Shown here in pieces: positions 7,753 through 15,145 of a DNA stretch of 25,593 nt. A program made the position numbers and the translations under genes. Source of the stretch: an uncultured Oscillospiraceae bacterium (GTDB lineage Bacteria; Bacillota; Clostridia; Oscillospirales; Acutalibacteraceae). Below the pieces are notes generated by a model. It had not been told where the DNA came from. It worked only from the letters and a program-made list of their open reading frames with translations, and searched no databases. The stretch's first letter is position 1. The number at the start of each line of letters is the position of its first letter. The stretch spans positions 1 through 25,593 of the forward strand of contig CAJMBP010000019.1 of NCBI GenBank assembly GCA_905211675.1, read 5' to 3'.

Positions 7753-8754
7753 TTGTATAATGCAAGAATGATAACCGAAAACATTGAAAAAGAAACATTA
7801 TCGCCTTACGCTACATTAAGCATCAAATCACAGGGACGCGAAAGAGAAGAACAGCCCTGCGAGCTACGAACCGATTTTCAGCGTGACCGTGACCGAATAA
7901 TACACAGCAAGGCGTTCAGGCGGCTTAAGCATAAAACACAGGTGTTTTTATCGCCCGAGTCCGATCATTACAGAACACGCCTTACACACACGCTTGAGGT
8001 GTCACAGATAGCGCGTACAATAGCACGAGCGTTAAGATTTAACGAAGATTTGACCGAGGCGATAGCCTTAGGGCACGATTTGGGACATACTCCCTTCGGT
8101 CATGCGGGCGAGCGGGCGCTGAACGGTCTTTACAGCGGCGGCTTTACCCATTTTGAGCAAAGCGTCCGTATATGCAGGGTAATAGAACGCGCGGGCGACG
8201 GTCTTAACCTGACGCATGAGGTGCTTGACGGCATACTTCATCACACGCGCGGCGAATGGGCAAGCACGCCCGAAGGCAAAATTGTCAGATACAGCGACCG
8301 TATTGCCTACATAAATCACGATATTGACGACGCCGTAACGGCGGGCGTTATATGCGAAGAGGATATACCGCTTGATATTAGGCAGACCTTGGGCTTCGGC
8401 AAAAGTCAGCGCATTGATACACTTGTAAAATCGGTTGTGGCAAACACCGAAAAAGACAGTGTTAAAATGGATTCTATCGTGGGCGCGGCTTATGAAAAGC
8501 TCCATGATTTTTTGTTTGACGCGGTATATCTTAATCCGATAGTTAAGTCGGAGGAAATTAAGGTTGAAGGTATTGTAAGCGGCATATACGAATACCTTAT
8601 AAAAAATCCCGACAAGCTTGACAACGAATATGCAATTATTCGTGAGCGCGAGGGTGTAGAGCGTGCCGCGGTCGATTATATTGCCGGAATGACCGACCAT
8701 TTTGCCGTTACCAAATACTCTGACATATATATACCGAAAGAGTGGAAAATATAA
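7753..8754 (+). CDS. dgt: dGTP triphosphohydrolase-like HD-domain protein
   Basis: HD-superfamily triphosphohydrolase expected to cleave dGTP (possibly other dNTPs) to deoxynucleoside and triphosphate, so it takes part in dNTP pool control. It has 333 residues, the shorter Dgt form usual in Firmicutes. Motifs are FRRLKHKTQVF (55-65), the metal ligands RLTHT (H79) and GHDLGHTPFGHAGE (H108, D109, H117), and NHDIDDA further on. The TTG start at 7753 is preferred over the ATG at 7768 because GGGGG at 7741-7745 lies 7 bases from the TTG. The gene sits 34 bases upstream of dnaG, a common clostridial order (dgt-dnaG-rpoD). Confidence 0.92.
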   Translation: MYNARMITENIEKETLSPYATLSIKSQGREREEQPCELRTDFQRDRDRIIHSKAFRRLKHKTQVFLSPESDHYRTRLTHTLEVSQIARTIARALRFNEDLTEAIALGHDLGHTPFGHAGERALNGLYSGGFTHFEQSVRICRVIERAGDGLNLTHEVLDGILHHTRGEWASTPEGKIVRYSDRIAYINHDIDDAVTAGVICEEDIPLDIRQTLGFGKSQRIDTLVKSVVANTEKDSVKMDSIVGAAYEKLHDFLFDAVYLNPIVKSEEIKVEGIVSGIYEYLIKNPDKLDNEYAIIREREGVERAAVDYIAGMTDHFAVTKYSDIYIPKEWKI

Positions 8755-8788
8755 TTTATAACCTATACTGCGAAAGGAGAGTGAAAAA

Positions 8789-10561
8789 GTGGCAATACCC
8801 GAGGATGTTATAAATGAAATAAAATATCGAAATGATATTGAAACGGTTATATCGCCCTATGTAAGTCTTAAACGCAGGGGCAAAAATCTCGTCGGGCTTT
8901 GTCCGTTTCATAACGAAAAAACGCCCTCCTTTACGGTTTATCCCGAAAACGGCTCGTTTTACTGTTTTGGCTGCGGTGCCGGCGGAGATGTTTTCAGTTT
9001 TGTAAAGCTTATTGAAAATCTTGACTATATCGAGGCTGTAAAACTGCTTGCCGAACGCAGCGGCGTCGCACTTCCGCAAGACGGTTATGACGATTCAATG
9101 CAAAGGCTTAAAAACAGCATATTCGAAATAAACCGAGAAACCGCAAGATTTTACCACGCGTATTTAATGTCGCCCGAGGGTAAATGGGCGCTTGATTATC
9201 TGCGCGGCAGAGGGCTGTCAATAGCTACAATAAAGCATTTCGGTCTGGGTGCGGCGCCTGACGGCTGGGATTTACTTATAAAGCATCTTAAATCAAAGGG
9301 CTTTAGCATTGCCGATATGCTGCAGGCCAATGTAATAGGCAAAAGTCAAAGCGGCAGTTTTTATGACCGATTCAGAAAACGCGTAATGTTTCCCATAATA
9401 AATATTCGCGGAAAGGTTATAGGCTTCAGCGGGCGCGCAATGCCGGGTGAAGATAAGGCGGGCGGAAAGTATGTAAACACTGCTGACACGCCTGTTTATA
9501 AAAAAAGCGAAAACCTGTTTGCTATGAATTTTGCAAAAAATCACTGTGACGAGCGCATAATTCTGGTTGAAGGCAATATGGATGTTATTTCGCTTCATCA
9601 GGCGGGCTTTGAAAACACCGTCGCAGCGCTTGGCACTTCCTTTACCGAGGAGCAGGCAAGGCTGCTGTCACGCTATACAAAAGAGGTTGTGCTTATTATG
9701 GACAGCGACGCCGCAGGGCAAAAGGCAGTCAGGCGGTCAAGTGAAATTTTAGAAAAAACGGGCGTTGATATAAGGGTGGTTGTTATACCCGACGGAAAAG
9801 ATCCCGACGAATATATTAAAAAGCAGGGCGCGGCGCGTTTTAAGGCATTGCTTGACGGCGCCGTCAGCGAAATAGAGTATAAACTGCTGACCGCGGTAGA
9901 AGGCATCGACATAAACAGTGATGACGGCAAGCTGCAATACCTTTCCAAAGCGGCTTTGATTATAGCCCAATCGGGCGATGTTGTAACGCGCGACCTTTAC
10001 ATAGGCAAGCTTTCCGAAAAATACGGCGTATCAAGAACCGCCTTACAGGACAAGGTCAATCAGCTGCGAAAGGCAAATGCCAAACGCCGCGAAAAGCATG
10101 AGTTTGATGAAATAGTAAGACCTAAATTCGACAGGGCAGATGTAAATCCCGAAAAACGGCATTATCCCGCCGCGGCGGCAGCCGAAGAATCGGTTATTGC
10201 GGTGCTTATGCAGCACCCCGATTTTATTGACACGGCAACCGAGTCGCTTAGCCCCGACGATATGATAACATCTGTCAACCGAAGAATTTATACAGCCTTG
10301 TGCGAATGTATAAATTCGGGCAGAAGTCCCGATTTGTCATATTTCGGTGAGATTTTAAATCCGTCTGAAATGGGTTATCTTGCGTCACTCGCCAACAGCG
10401 AAAGAGGCGGTAAAAACGCCCTTATTGTATTAAAGGACAGCGTTAAGGTAATATTAGATGAGGGAATACGCAAAAAATCGGGCGATATAAAAAATATGAA
10501 TGTGGATGATTGGGCAAAGAGCCTTAAAAAAATAATAGAAACCAAACAAAAGGGGAACTAA
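8789..10561 (+). CDS. dnaG: DNA primase
   Basis: Synthesises RNA primers at the replication fork, working with the DnaB-type helicase. It has 590 residues, normal length. The GTG start at 8789 follows AAAGGAGAG. The N-terminal CHC2 zinc domain has C38, H41, C59 and C62. The central catalytic TOPRIM region includes ILVEGNMDV (about 257-265) and an MDSDAAG acidic motif near 305. The C-terminal 130 or so residues should be the helicase-binding domain. The gene ends 6 bases before rpoD, so the two are co-transcribed, as in the classic macromolecular-synthesis operon. Confidence 0.97.
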   Translation: MAIPEDVINEIKYRNDIETVISPYVSLKRRGKNLVGLCPFHNEKTPSFTVYPENGSFYCFGCGAGGDVFSFVKLIENLDYIEAVKLLAERSGVALPQDGYDDSMQRLKNSIFEINRETARFYHAYLMSPEGKWALDYLRGRGLSIATIKHFGLGAAPDGWDLLIKHLKSKGFSIADMLQANVIGKSQSGSFYDRFRKRVMFPIINIRGKVIGFSGRAMPGEDKAGGKYVNTADTPVYKKSENLFAMNFAKNHCDERIILVEGNMDVISLHQAGFENTVAALGTSFTEEQARLLSRYTKEVVLIMDSDAAGQKAVRRSSEILEKTGVDIRVVVIPDGKDPDEYIKKQGAARFKALLDGAVSEIEYKLLTAVEGIDINSDDGKLQYLSKAALIIAQSGDVVTRDLYIGKLSEKYGVSRTALQDKVNQLRKANAKRREKHEFDEIVRPKFDRADVNPEKRHYPAAAAAEESVIAVLMQHPDFIDTATESLSPDDMITSVNRRIYTALCECINSGRSPDLSYFGEILNPSEMGYLASLANSERGGKNALIVLKDSVKVILDEGIRKKSGDIKNMNVDDWAKSLKKIIETKQKGN

Positions 10562-10567
10562 ATTACT

Positions 10568-11638
10568 ATGGCAAAAGAAAAGAAAGAGCAAACATCGGCT
10601 GAAGAACTTGAAAGACAGGCTGACGCCATTTTAGAAGAAAATGAAGAACACGACAGCATTGATGACATCGAAAACGCACCCGACGACATAGAGGGCCTAC
10701 TTTCAGACCCCGATGTTTTGGAACGCGATTTTGACGAGGAACCTACTGAGGATGAATTGAAGCTTGAAGAGGTTGACCTTGACAATCTTGATGATGATCT
10801 TTCAATCGAAAATATGTCGCTTGATGATCCGGTTAAGGTTTATCTGCGTGAAATAGGCCGTGTACCTCTGCTTTCTTCTAAAGAGGAAATTGAACTTGCG
10901 GTAAAAATTTCTGAGGGCGACGAATACGCAAAGCAACGCCTTACCGAAGCAAACCTGCGTCTTGTTGTAAGCATTGCAAAAAAATATGTGGGCAGGGGAA
11001 TGTATTTTCTCGACCTTATTCAAGAGGGCAATGTAGGTTTAATAAAGGCGGTTGACAAGTTTGACTACACAAAGGGCTTCAAATTTTCAACCTATGCTAC
11101 TTGGTGGATAAGACAGGCAATCACCCGCGCAATCGCCGATCAGGCAAGAACCATACGCATACCCGTTCACATGGTAGAAACCATTAACCGTCTTAAAAAG
11201 GTGCAAAGCCAGCTGCTTCACGAAAACGGTTACGAGCCGAGTGAGGAACTGATTGCCGAAAAAATGGACTTATCGGTTGAACGCGTGCGCGAAATTATGC
11301 GTGTGGCGCAGGAGCCCGTTTCTATGGAAACGCCCATAGGCCCCGAGGAAGATTCCAGACTTATGGACTTCATTCGAGATGAAGACGCGCTGGCTCCCGA
11401 TGATGCGGCGCTTAAAACCATAACCAATGAAGACATTGACGCGGTTTTGCACACACTCTCTCCCCGTGAAGAGGCTGTAATTCGTTTGCGCTTCGGTCTT
11501 AAAGACGGCAGATGTCATACCCTTGAAGAGGTTGGCACCGAATTTGATGTAACCCGTGAGCGCATCCGTCAGATAGAGGCAAAGGCGCTTCGCAAATTGC
11601 GTCATCCTGTAAGAAGTAACAAATTTAAAGACAGATAA
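10568..11638 (+). CDS. rpoD: Primary RNA polymerase sigma factor SigA/RpoD
   Basis: Housekeeping sigma-70 factor of 356 residues. Residues 1-80 are highly acidic and replace a full region 1.1, as is common in short Firmicute SigA. Region 1.2 is at 83-113. Region 2 (about 125-195) includes LRLVVSIAKKY, the core-binding DLIQEGNVGLIKAVDKFDY and the -10-melting FSTYATWWIRQAITRAI. Region 3 is about 205-285. Region 4 (about 295-352) holds LSPREEAVIRLRFGL and the helix-turn-helix VTRERIRQIEAKALRKLRHP, which reads the -35. It follows dnaG by 6 bases. In Bacillus, trmK and yqfO come next; here a TSCPD protein and an unrecognised gene follow. Confidence 0.97.
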   Translation: MAKEKKEQTSAEELERQADAILEENEEHDSIDDIENAPDDIEGLLSDPDVLERDFDEEPTEDELKLEEVDLDNLDDDLSIENMSLDDPVKVYLREIGRVPLLSSKEEIELAVKISEGDEYAKQRLTEANLRLVVSIAKKYVGRGMYFLDLIQEGNVGLIKAVDKFDYTKGFKFSTYATWWIRQAITRAIADQARTIRIPVHMVETINRLKKVQSQLLHENGYEPSEELIAEKMDLSVERVREIMRVAQEPVSMETPIGPEEDSRLMDFIRDEDALAPDDAALKTITNEDIDAVLHTLSPREEAVIRLRFGLKDGRCHTLEEVGTEFDVTRERIRQIEAKALRKLRHPVRSNKFKDR

Positions 11639-11667
11639 TTATATTTTTAAAGAGGGTAATATTCATT

Positions 11668-11919
11668 ATGAAATTCACATATAAAACAAGTGGGGTTTGT
11701 TCACGCAGTATTGATATCGAGGTAGAGGACAACATTGTAAAAGATGTTTCCTTCGTCGGCGGCTGCAACGGAAATCTTAAGGGAATAGGCGCGCTTGTCA
11801 GCGGTATGAACATAGACGATGTCATAGACAAGCTTGAAAACATTAAGTGCGGCTTTAAAAACACATCATGTCCGGCGCAGTTGGCTAACGCTTTAAAAGA
11901 TTACAAAAACGGACAGTAA
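11668..11919 (+). CDS. Small TSCPD-domain protein (TIGR03905-like, four cysteines)
   Basis: An 83-residue protein with the TSCPD domain, also found at the C-terminus of B12-dependent ribonucleotide reductases (NrdJ). It carries GGCNGNLKGI (31-40) and TSCPAQL (66-72). Cys11, Cys33, Cys61 and Cys68 form a likely metal-binding or redox set. The ATG at 11668 follows GAGGG. It lies 29 bases after rpoD and 17 bases before the next gene, so it probably belongs to the same transcript. Stand-alone versions are widespread in Firmicutes; function not established. A link to dNTP metabolism is suggested only by family and by neighbours dgt and nrdR. Confidence 0.85.
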   Translation: MKFTYKTSGVCSRSIDIEVEDNIVKDVSFVGGCNGNLKGIGALVSGMNIDDVIDKLENIKCGFKNTSCPAQLANALKDYKNGQ

Positions 11920-11936
11920 GAAAACAGGTGATAAAA

Positions 11937-12482
11937 GTGCGAACAGATGATTTAGATGTAAAAATTGCGGGCGAAAAGCCTTCGGTCGATATTCGCCGCA
12001 ATAAAAATGCTACGGTGCAGAATTCGTCTGTGAGTTCAGAACAGATAAAGGGTGCAAAGGCGGTAGGCAAAACCGTTGCGGAAAGCTTTATAGCCGACGC
12101 CGAAACCGAGGTTGACGCCGAGTTCCGCGATTATGATATGATACTGCAAAGGCGTTTGTTGCTCTCGTTTACGGCAACGGCAGGCTTTGAACAGTATATA
12201 TGCGACGATACACTTGTCGGTATAGCGCAAAAAAGCTTTCTTGACACCGTTAACAAACACGACCCCGAGCTTTACAAAACCTCGGGCGACACAGGCGCGT
12301 TTTCTTTCTATTATCTTGCGTTCCGCCGCGGCTCGGAAACCGAACGCCGAATAGGGCAAACCTTCGCAATGCTCTGTTCGCATGACGGCGACCCTATTTT
12401 TCAGGAGCTTGGAGAAGCGCTTTACTGCTGGTTTTTGTCGCTTGTCAGAAAGGCAGTCAACGCCAATTTGAATAAATCATAA
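11937..12482 (+). CDS. Unrecognised protein, 181 residues
   Basis: I do not recognise this family. I start it at the GTG at 11937 because AGGTGAT ends 4 bases before it; a GTG at 11928 is part of that Shine-Dalgarno. Residues 1-50 are polar and basic-acidic mixed, probably flexible. From about 55 on it looks alpha-helical and soluble: an acidic stretch (TEVDAEFRDYDMIL), aromatic patches (FSFYYLAFRR, 122-131) and a hydrophobic C-terminal helix (about 156-175, ALYCWFLSLV). There is no signal peptide and no clear catalytic motif. It is the last gene of the run from yigZ, before a strong hairpin. Codon use resembles its neighbours, arguing against recent transfer. Confidence 0.75.
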   Translation: MRTDDLDVKIAGEKPSVDIRRNKNATVQNSSVSSEQIKGAKAVGKTVAESFIADAETEVDAEFRDYDMILQRRLLLSFTATAGFEQYICDDTLVGIAQKSFLDTVNKHDPELYKTSGDTGAFSFYYLAFRRGSETERRIGQTFAMLCSHDGDPIFQELGEALYCWFLSLVRKAVNANLNKS

Positions 12483-12489
12483 TAATTAT

Positions 12490-12525
12490 CCCCTTTGCAT
12501 AAAATGGTGCAAAGGGGTGTTTTTT
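12490..12525 (+). terminator. Strong hairpin with T-tract carrying the ribosome binding site of the amidase gene
   Basis: CCCCTTTGCA (12490-12499) pairs perfectly with TGCAAAGGGG (12508-12517) around an 8-base loop, followed by TGTTTTTT. It has the form of an intrinsic terminator for the rpoD run. The 3' arm is also the Shine-Dalgarno AAAGGGGTG (12511-12519), with the ATG at 12526 directly after the T-tract. Confidence 0.8.
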
Positions 12526-13068
12526 ATGCCGAGTATTTATTTAAGTCCGTCCACGCAGGAGTTCAATCCGTATATAATAGGCGGAAACGAAGAATATTAT
12601 ATGAATTTGATTGCCGATGCTATGGAGCCGTATTTATATGCAAGCGGAATTTCTTTTACCCGAAATACGCCCGATATGACCGCAGCTTCATCAATAGTGC
12701 AATCTAATATGGGAAACTATGACCTGCATTTAGCGCTTCATTCTAATGCGGCGGCAGGCGCCGAGGGGAATATACGAGGAAGCGAGGTTTATTATTACCC
12801 TACAAGCGTAAAGGGTGCAAGAGCCGCCGAAATAATTGCAAACAACCTAAAGCTTATTTATCCTATCCCCGACCTTGTTCGAACAGTGCCCACAACTGCC
12901 TTGGGCGAGGTGCGCCGCACGAGGGCTCCCAGCGTTTTAATAGAATTTGCTTACCACGACAACTATCAGGACGCCGTGTGGATACGCGACAATATTGAGG
13001 CAATAGCCGCCAATGTTTCGGTATCGCTTACCGACTATTTCGGCATACCGTTTGTAGTGCCGCAGTAA
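12526..13068 (+). CDS. Divergent N-acetylmuramoyl-L-alanine amidase (Amidase_3-like)
   Basis: Predicted zinc-amidase-fold protein of 180 residues that would cleave the muramoyl-L-alanine bond in peptidoglycan. Matches to the fold are GGNEEYYMNLIADAM (19-33, metal Glu region, E22/E23), the ALHSNAA motif (H72) and APSVLIEFAYHDN (134-146), with E140 at the catalytic Glu position. The first zinc-ligand motif, normally DPGHGG, reads YLSPSTQ (5-11), so the usual histidine is absent. There is no signal peptide or wall-binding repeat, so it may act on cytosolic muropeptides, be exported another way, or not be an amidase. The ATG at 12526 is chosen because AAAGGGGTG precedes it. A bidirectional terminator lies downstream. 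Confidence 0.75.
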   Translation: MPSIYLSPSTQEFNPYIIGGNEEYYMNLIADAMEPYLYASGISFTRNTPDMTAASSIVQSNMGNYDLHLALHSNAAAGAEGNIRGSEVYYYPTSVKGARAAEIIANNLKLIYPIPDLVRTVPTTALGEVRRTRAPSVLIEFAYHDNYQDAVWIRDNIEAIAANVSVSLTDYFGIPFVVPQ

Positions 13069-13116
13069 TTGCTAGGCACTTAGCCGTAATTATATTTTTT
13101 TAAATGAAGAAAAAGC

Positions 13117-13157
13117 AACACCTCTTTAACGCATACCGTTTCGGTTAAAGAGGTGTT
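13117..13157. terminator. Bidirectional terminator between convergent amidase and GH16 genes
   Basis: A perfect 14-base stem, AACACCTCTTTAAC (13117-13130) with GTTAAAGAGGTGTT (13144-13157), and a 13-base loop. It is followed by T-rich sequence on the plus strand and, read on the minus strand, by GCTTTTTCTTC. It serves both the plus-strand amidase and the minus-strand operon. Confidence 0.87.
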
Positions 13158-13170
13158 TATTTATTTTAAG

Positions 13171-14439
13171 TTATTTAGATTTTTTATCTGACGGCGTTTG
13201 ATAAATTCGTACATAGTCGACTACCATATCGGAATATTCACCCGCTTTAAGTGTTAATTCACCGGCCCACCACTCTCCGAAATGTGAGCTTATAAGCATA
13301 TACGCAGGTTGATTACATCCGCCTGCCGCTTCGGTAAGCGCGGTTACATTACCGTCTACCAAAAAGATGAATTCGCTTGGCGTCCAACGCACTGCAAAGG
13401 TGTGAAATTTACCGTCAAATACATTGGGCAGAGGTTCTAAATTGCTGTAAATATTCCACGATTTTGTATGCTCATAGCCATCCCAATGAACTGCGTGACT
13501 TGGAATTTTTGTGTCAAAAATTGTTTCAACAACATCAATTTCGGCGCCGTTTACACTCGAGTTATCATCGGCGGCGTCTTCGCCCATATCGCCCGCCATC
13601 ATCCAGAAAGCGCCCCAAAATCCTGTGGTGAGGTGGGGTATCATACTGATTTCATAATATCCGTATGTGGAATCATATTTATCTTTTGTGGTAATCGCGC
13701 CTGATTTACGCGTGTATCCGTATTGTGGGTGAGGGGTCTCAAGAACGGATACTCTGTTTACAAGATGTCCGTTACCGTCAAGGAATATTGAATCGGGCGA
13801 ATAAAAATACTGCCAATCCTTATGGTCCCATACATTCCATATTTTAGTATTAAGTGCCGTACCGTCAAAATTATCTTCAAATACTAAATCCCATTTATCA
13901 AGGTTAATTTTGAAATCATAACTTTCGCCTGAAGCCACATGTGTTGCCGTAAGGGCAACATAATCGTTGTTCTTTTTGTATTTGTACGGTATTGTGACAG
14001 TATTTTCATTTATTATAATATCTTTTGATTTACATGTGATTTTAACCGCATAATTCATATTTAAGCCTGTGTCGGTTAAAACATCGGTAACCTTATACTC
14101 GGCATCACCGTAGGGAATATCCTTTATATAGGAATATTCAACAGATGTTATTGAGTTAAAACCGTATTTTTCTTTAATGTTGATACTCTCATTTTTTTCG
14201 TTTTTTCCGTTTGAAGTTGTATGATTCGGTGAAGCGGTTGAAACGGTTGAGCTTTGTGTTGCCTTGCTTGAAGTAACATTTTCACTGCTATTGTCACTTT
14301 CGGTCTCTTGATATATATCGGTTATTGTAGATGAATAGGAGTAATTTGACGACAAATCATCATCGGCTTTTTTACAGGCTGTAGCCGACAGCAATAAAAT
14401 TAACCCCATTGTTAAGCATAATATTTTTTTAACACTCAT
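13171..14439 (-). CDS. GH16 family glycoside hydrolase, predicted lipoprotein
   Basis: Extracellular beta-glucan-type hydrolase. The ATG at 14439 (422 residues) follows AGGTGA on the minus strand and gives a clean lipoprotein signal ending SATAC, so Cys22 would be lipidated. Residues about 25-90 are a Ser/Thr/Asn-rich linker. About 95-180 may be a beta-sandwich module. The GH16 domain covers about 183-415: it opens WDLVFEDNFDGT and holds the catalytic EIDVVE (E300 nucleophile, D302, E305 acid/base). The six-residue form ExDxxE is the beta-bulge type seen in laminarinases and agarases rather than lichenases. Substrate cannot be fixed from sequence. Its start overlaps the upstream gene's end by 11 bases, so it is the last gene of the maf-to-GH16 operon. 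Confidence 0.87.
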   Translation of the reverse strand: MSVKKILCLTMGLILLLSATACKKADDDLSSNYSYSSTITDIYQETESDNSSENVTSSKATQSSTVSTASPNHTTSNGKNEKNESINIKEKYGFNSITSVEYSYIKDIPYGDAEYKVTDVLTDTGLNMNYAVKITCKSKDIIINENTVTIPYKYKKNNDYVALTATHVASGESYDFKINLDKWDLVFEDNFDGTALNTKIWNVWDHKDWQYFYSPDSIFLDGNGHLVNRVSVLETPHPQYGYTRKSGAITTKDKYDSTYGYYEISMIPHLTTGFWGAFWMMAGDMGEDAADDNSSVNGAEIDVVETIFDTKIPSHAVHWDGYEHTKSWNIYSNLEPLPNVFDGKFHTFAVRWTPSEFIFLVDGNVTALTEAAGGCNQPAYMLISSHFGEWWAGELTLKAGEYSDMVVDYVRIYQTPSDKKSK

Positions 14440-15136
14440 TGTTTTCACCTGAATTTTCATTAAAATTATTTTTGTTGCGCACCGATTTAACAATACCCAC
14501 AATCATTACAACCGCTATTACGGAAAATATTACGATTCCCGGAATTATGATAAAATTAAGCACATTGCTGCTTCTTTGCGGCTTGATTGAATTAAGCTTA
14601 AAATTTTCAAATACCGACTGTACTTCGCTCGATGTTTCTTCGCCTTCATTATAGCAAGAAAGATAAAATATTTGACTGTCACAAACGGTTATATACTGCG
14701 TAACGGTATATACGCCGCCGCTGTCTTGCAGGGTGTTTTGTGTGGCTATAAATTTTCTTCCGTCATTTGACTGTGTATAAAAGGTGTTTTCGCTATCGTC
14801 GCTGAGCGAATTTTTAAATTCTTGCAAGCCCTCTTTATCTAAATTTGAAATATCGCCCACAGCCGATGAAAAATTGTCGGTAAAAGCCGATAATCTTATC
14901 TGGGTTTTTGCGTCATCTGACACCGCCAAATACAGAAGTCCATTTTTGCTGAAATAACTGTTTAATTTGTCGGTTGTCATATCAAGTTTTTTTGCTATAT
15001 CGCTTAAATCGTCACCGTAGGTTACCGATGTGAAATTATCGCCTGGTGATAAGGTGTATTCAAAGTTTGCGGCGCTTACATTCAGGTTAAGCAGCAAAAG
15101 CATAGCCGCAACAACCGTAATTATTTTGACTTTCAA
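14429..15136 (-). CDS. Unrecognised exported protein with signal peptide and C-terminal membrane anchor
   Basis: I cannot name this 235-residue protein. The TTG at 15136 is the best start: on the minus strand AGGTGA (plus 15147-15142) lies 5 bases before it and overlaps the folD stop, and the product begins MKVKIITVVA, a proper signal peptide with likely cleavage after VSA (residue 22). A GTG at 15145 is part of the Shine-Dalgarno. The roughly 170-residue external domain, with alternating beta-like segments (LLYLAV, QYITVCDSQIFYLSCY), loosely recalls PsbP/DcrB-like single-domain proteins of Clostridia. A membrane helix at about 193-216 and a short basic tail follow, giving an outside-domain, inside-tail topology. 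It sits between folD and the GH16 lipoprotein, and its end overlaps the latter's start. Confidence 0.72.
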   Translation of the reverse strand: MKVKIITVVAAMLLLLNLNVSAANFEYTLSPGDNFTSVTYGDDLSDIAKKLDMTTDKLNSYFSKNGLLYLAVSDDAKTQIRLSAFTDNFSSAVGDISNLDKEGLQEFKNSLSDDSENTFYTQSNDGRKFIATQNTLQDSGGVYTVTQYITVCDSQIFYLSCYNEGEETSSEVQSVFENFKLNSIKPQRSSNVLNFIIIPGIVIFSVIAVVMIVGIVKSVRNKNNFNENSGENNEC

Positions 15137-15145
15137 AAAAATCAC

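Noticed and set aside
8068..8700. Long open frame on the minus strand (210 codons) inside dgt
   Set aside because: The plus-strand dgt has full family motifs and a good ribosome site; the minus frame has no recognisable domain and no Shine-Dalgarno. It is a shadow of dgt codon usage.
13069..13116. Small GCTA/TAGC inverted repeat followed by T-rich sequence after the amidase
   Set aside because: The stem is only 4 bp and far weaker than the 14-bp bidirectional terminator just downstream.
14980..15090. LysM-like stretch (YGDDLSDIAKKLDMTTDKL) in the exported protein
   Set aside because: The resemblance covers only one helix-turn region; the following residues (LLYLAVSDD) and the lack of a second LysM half do not fit the fold.
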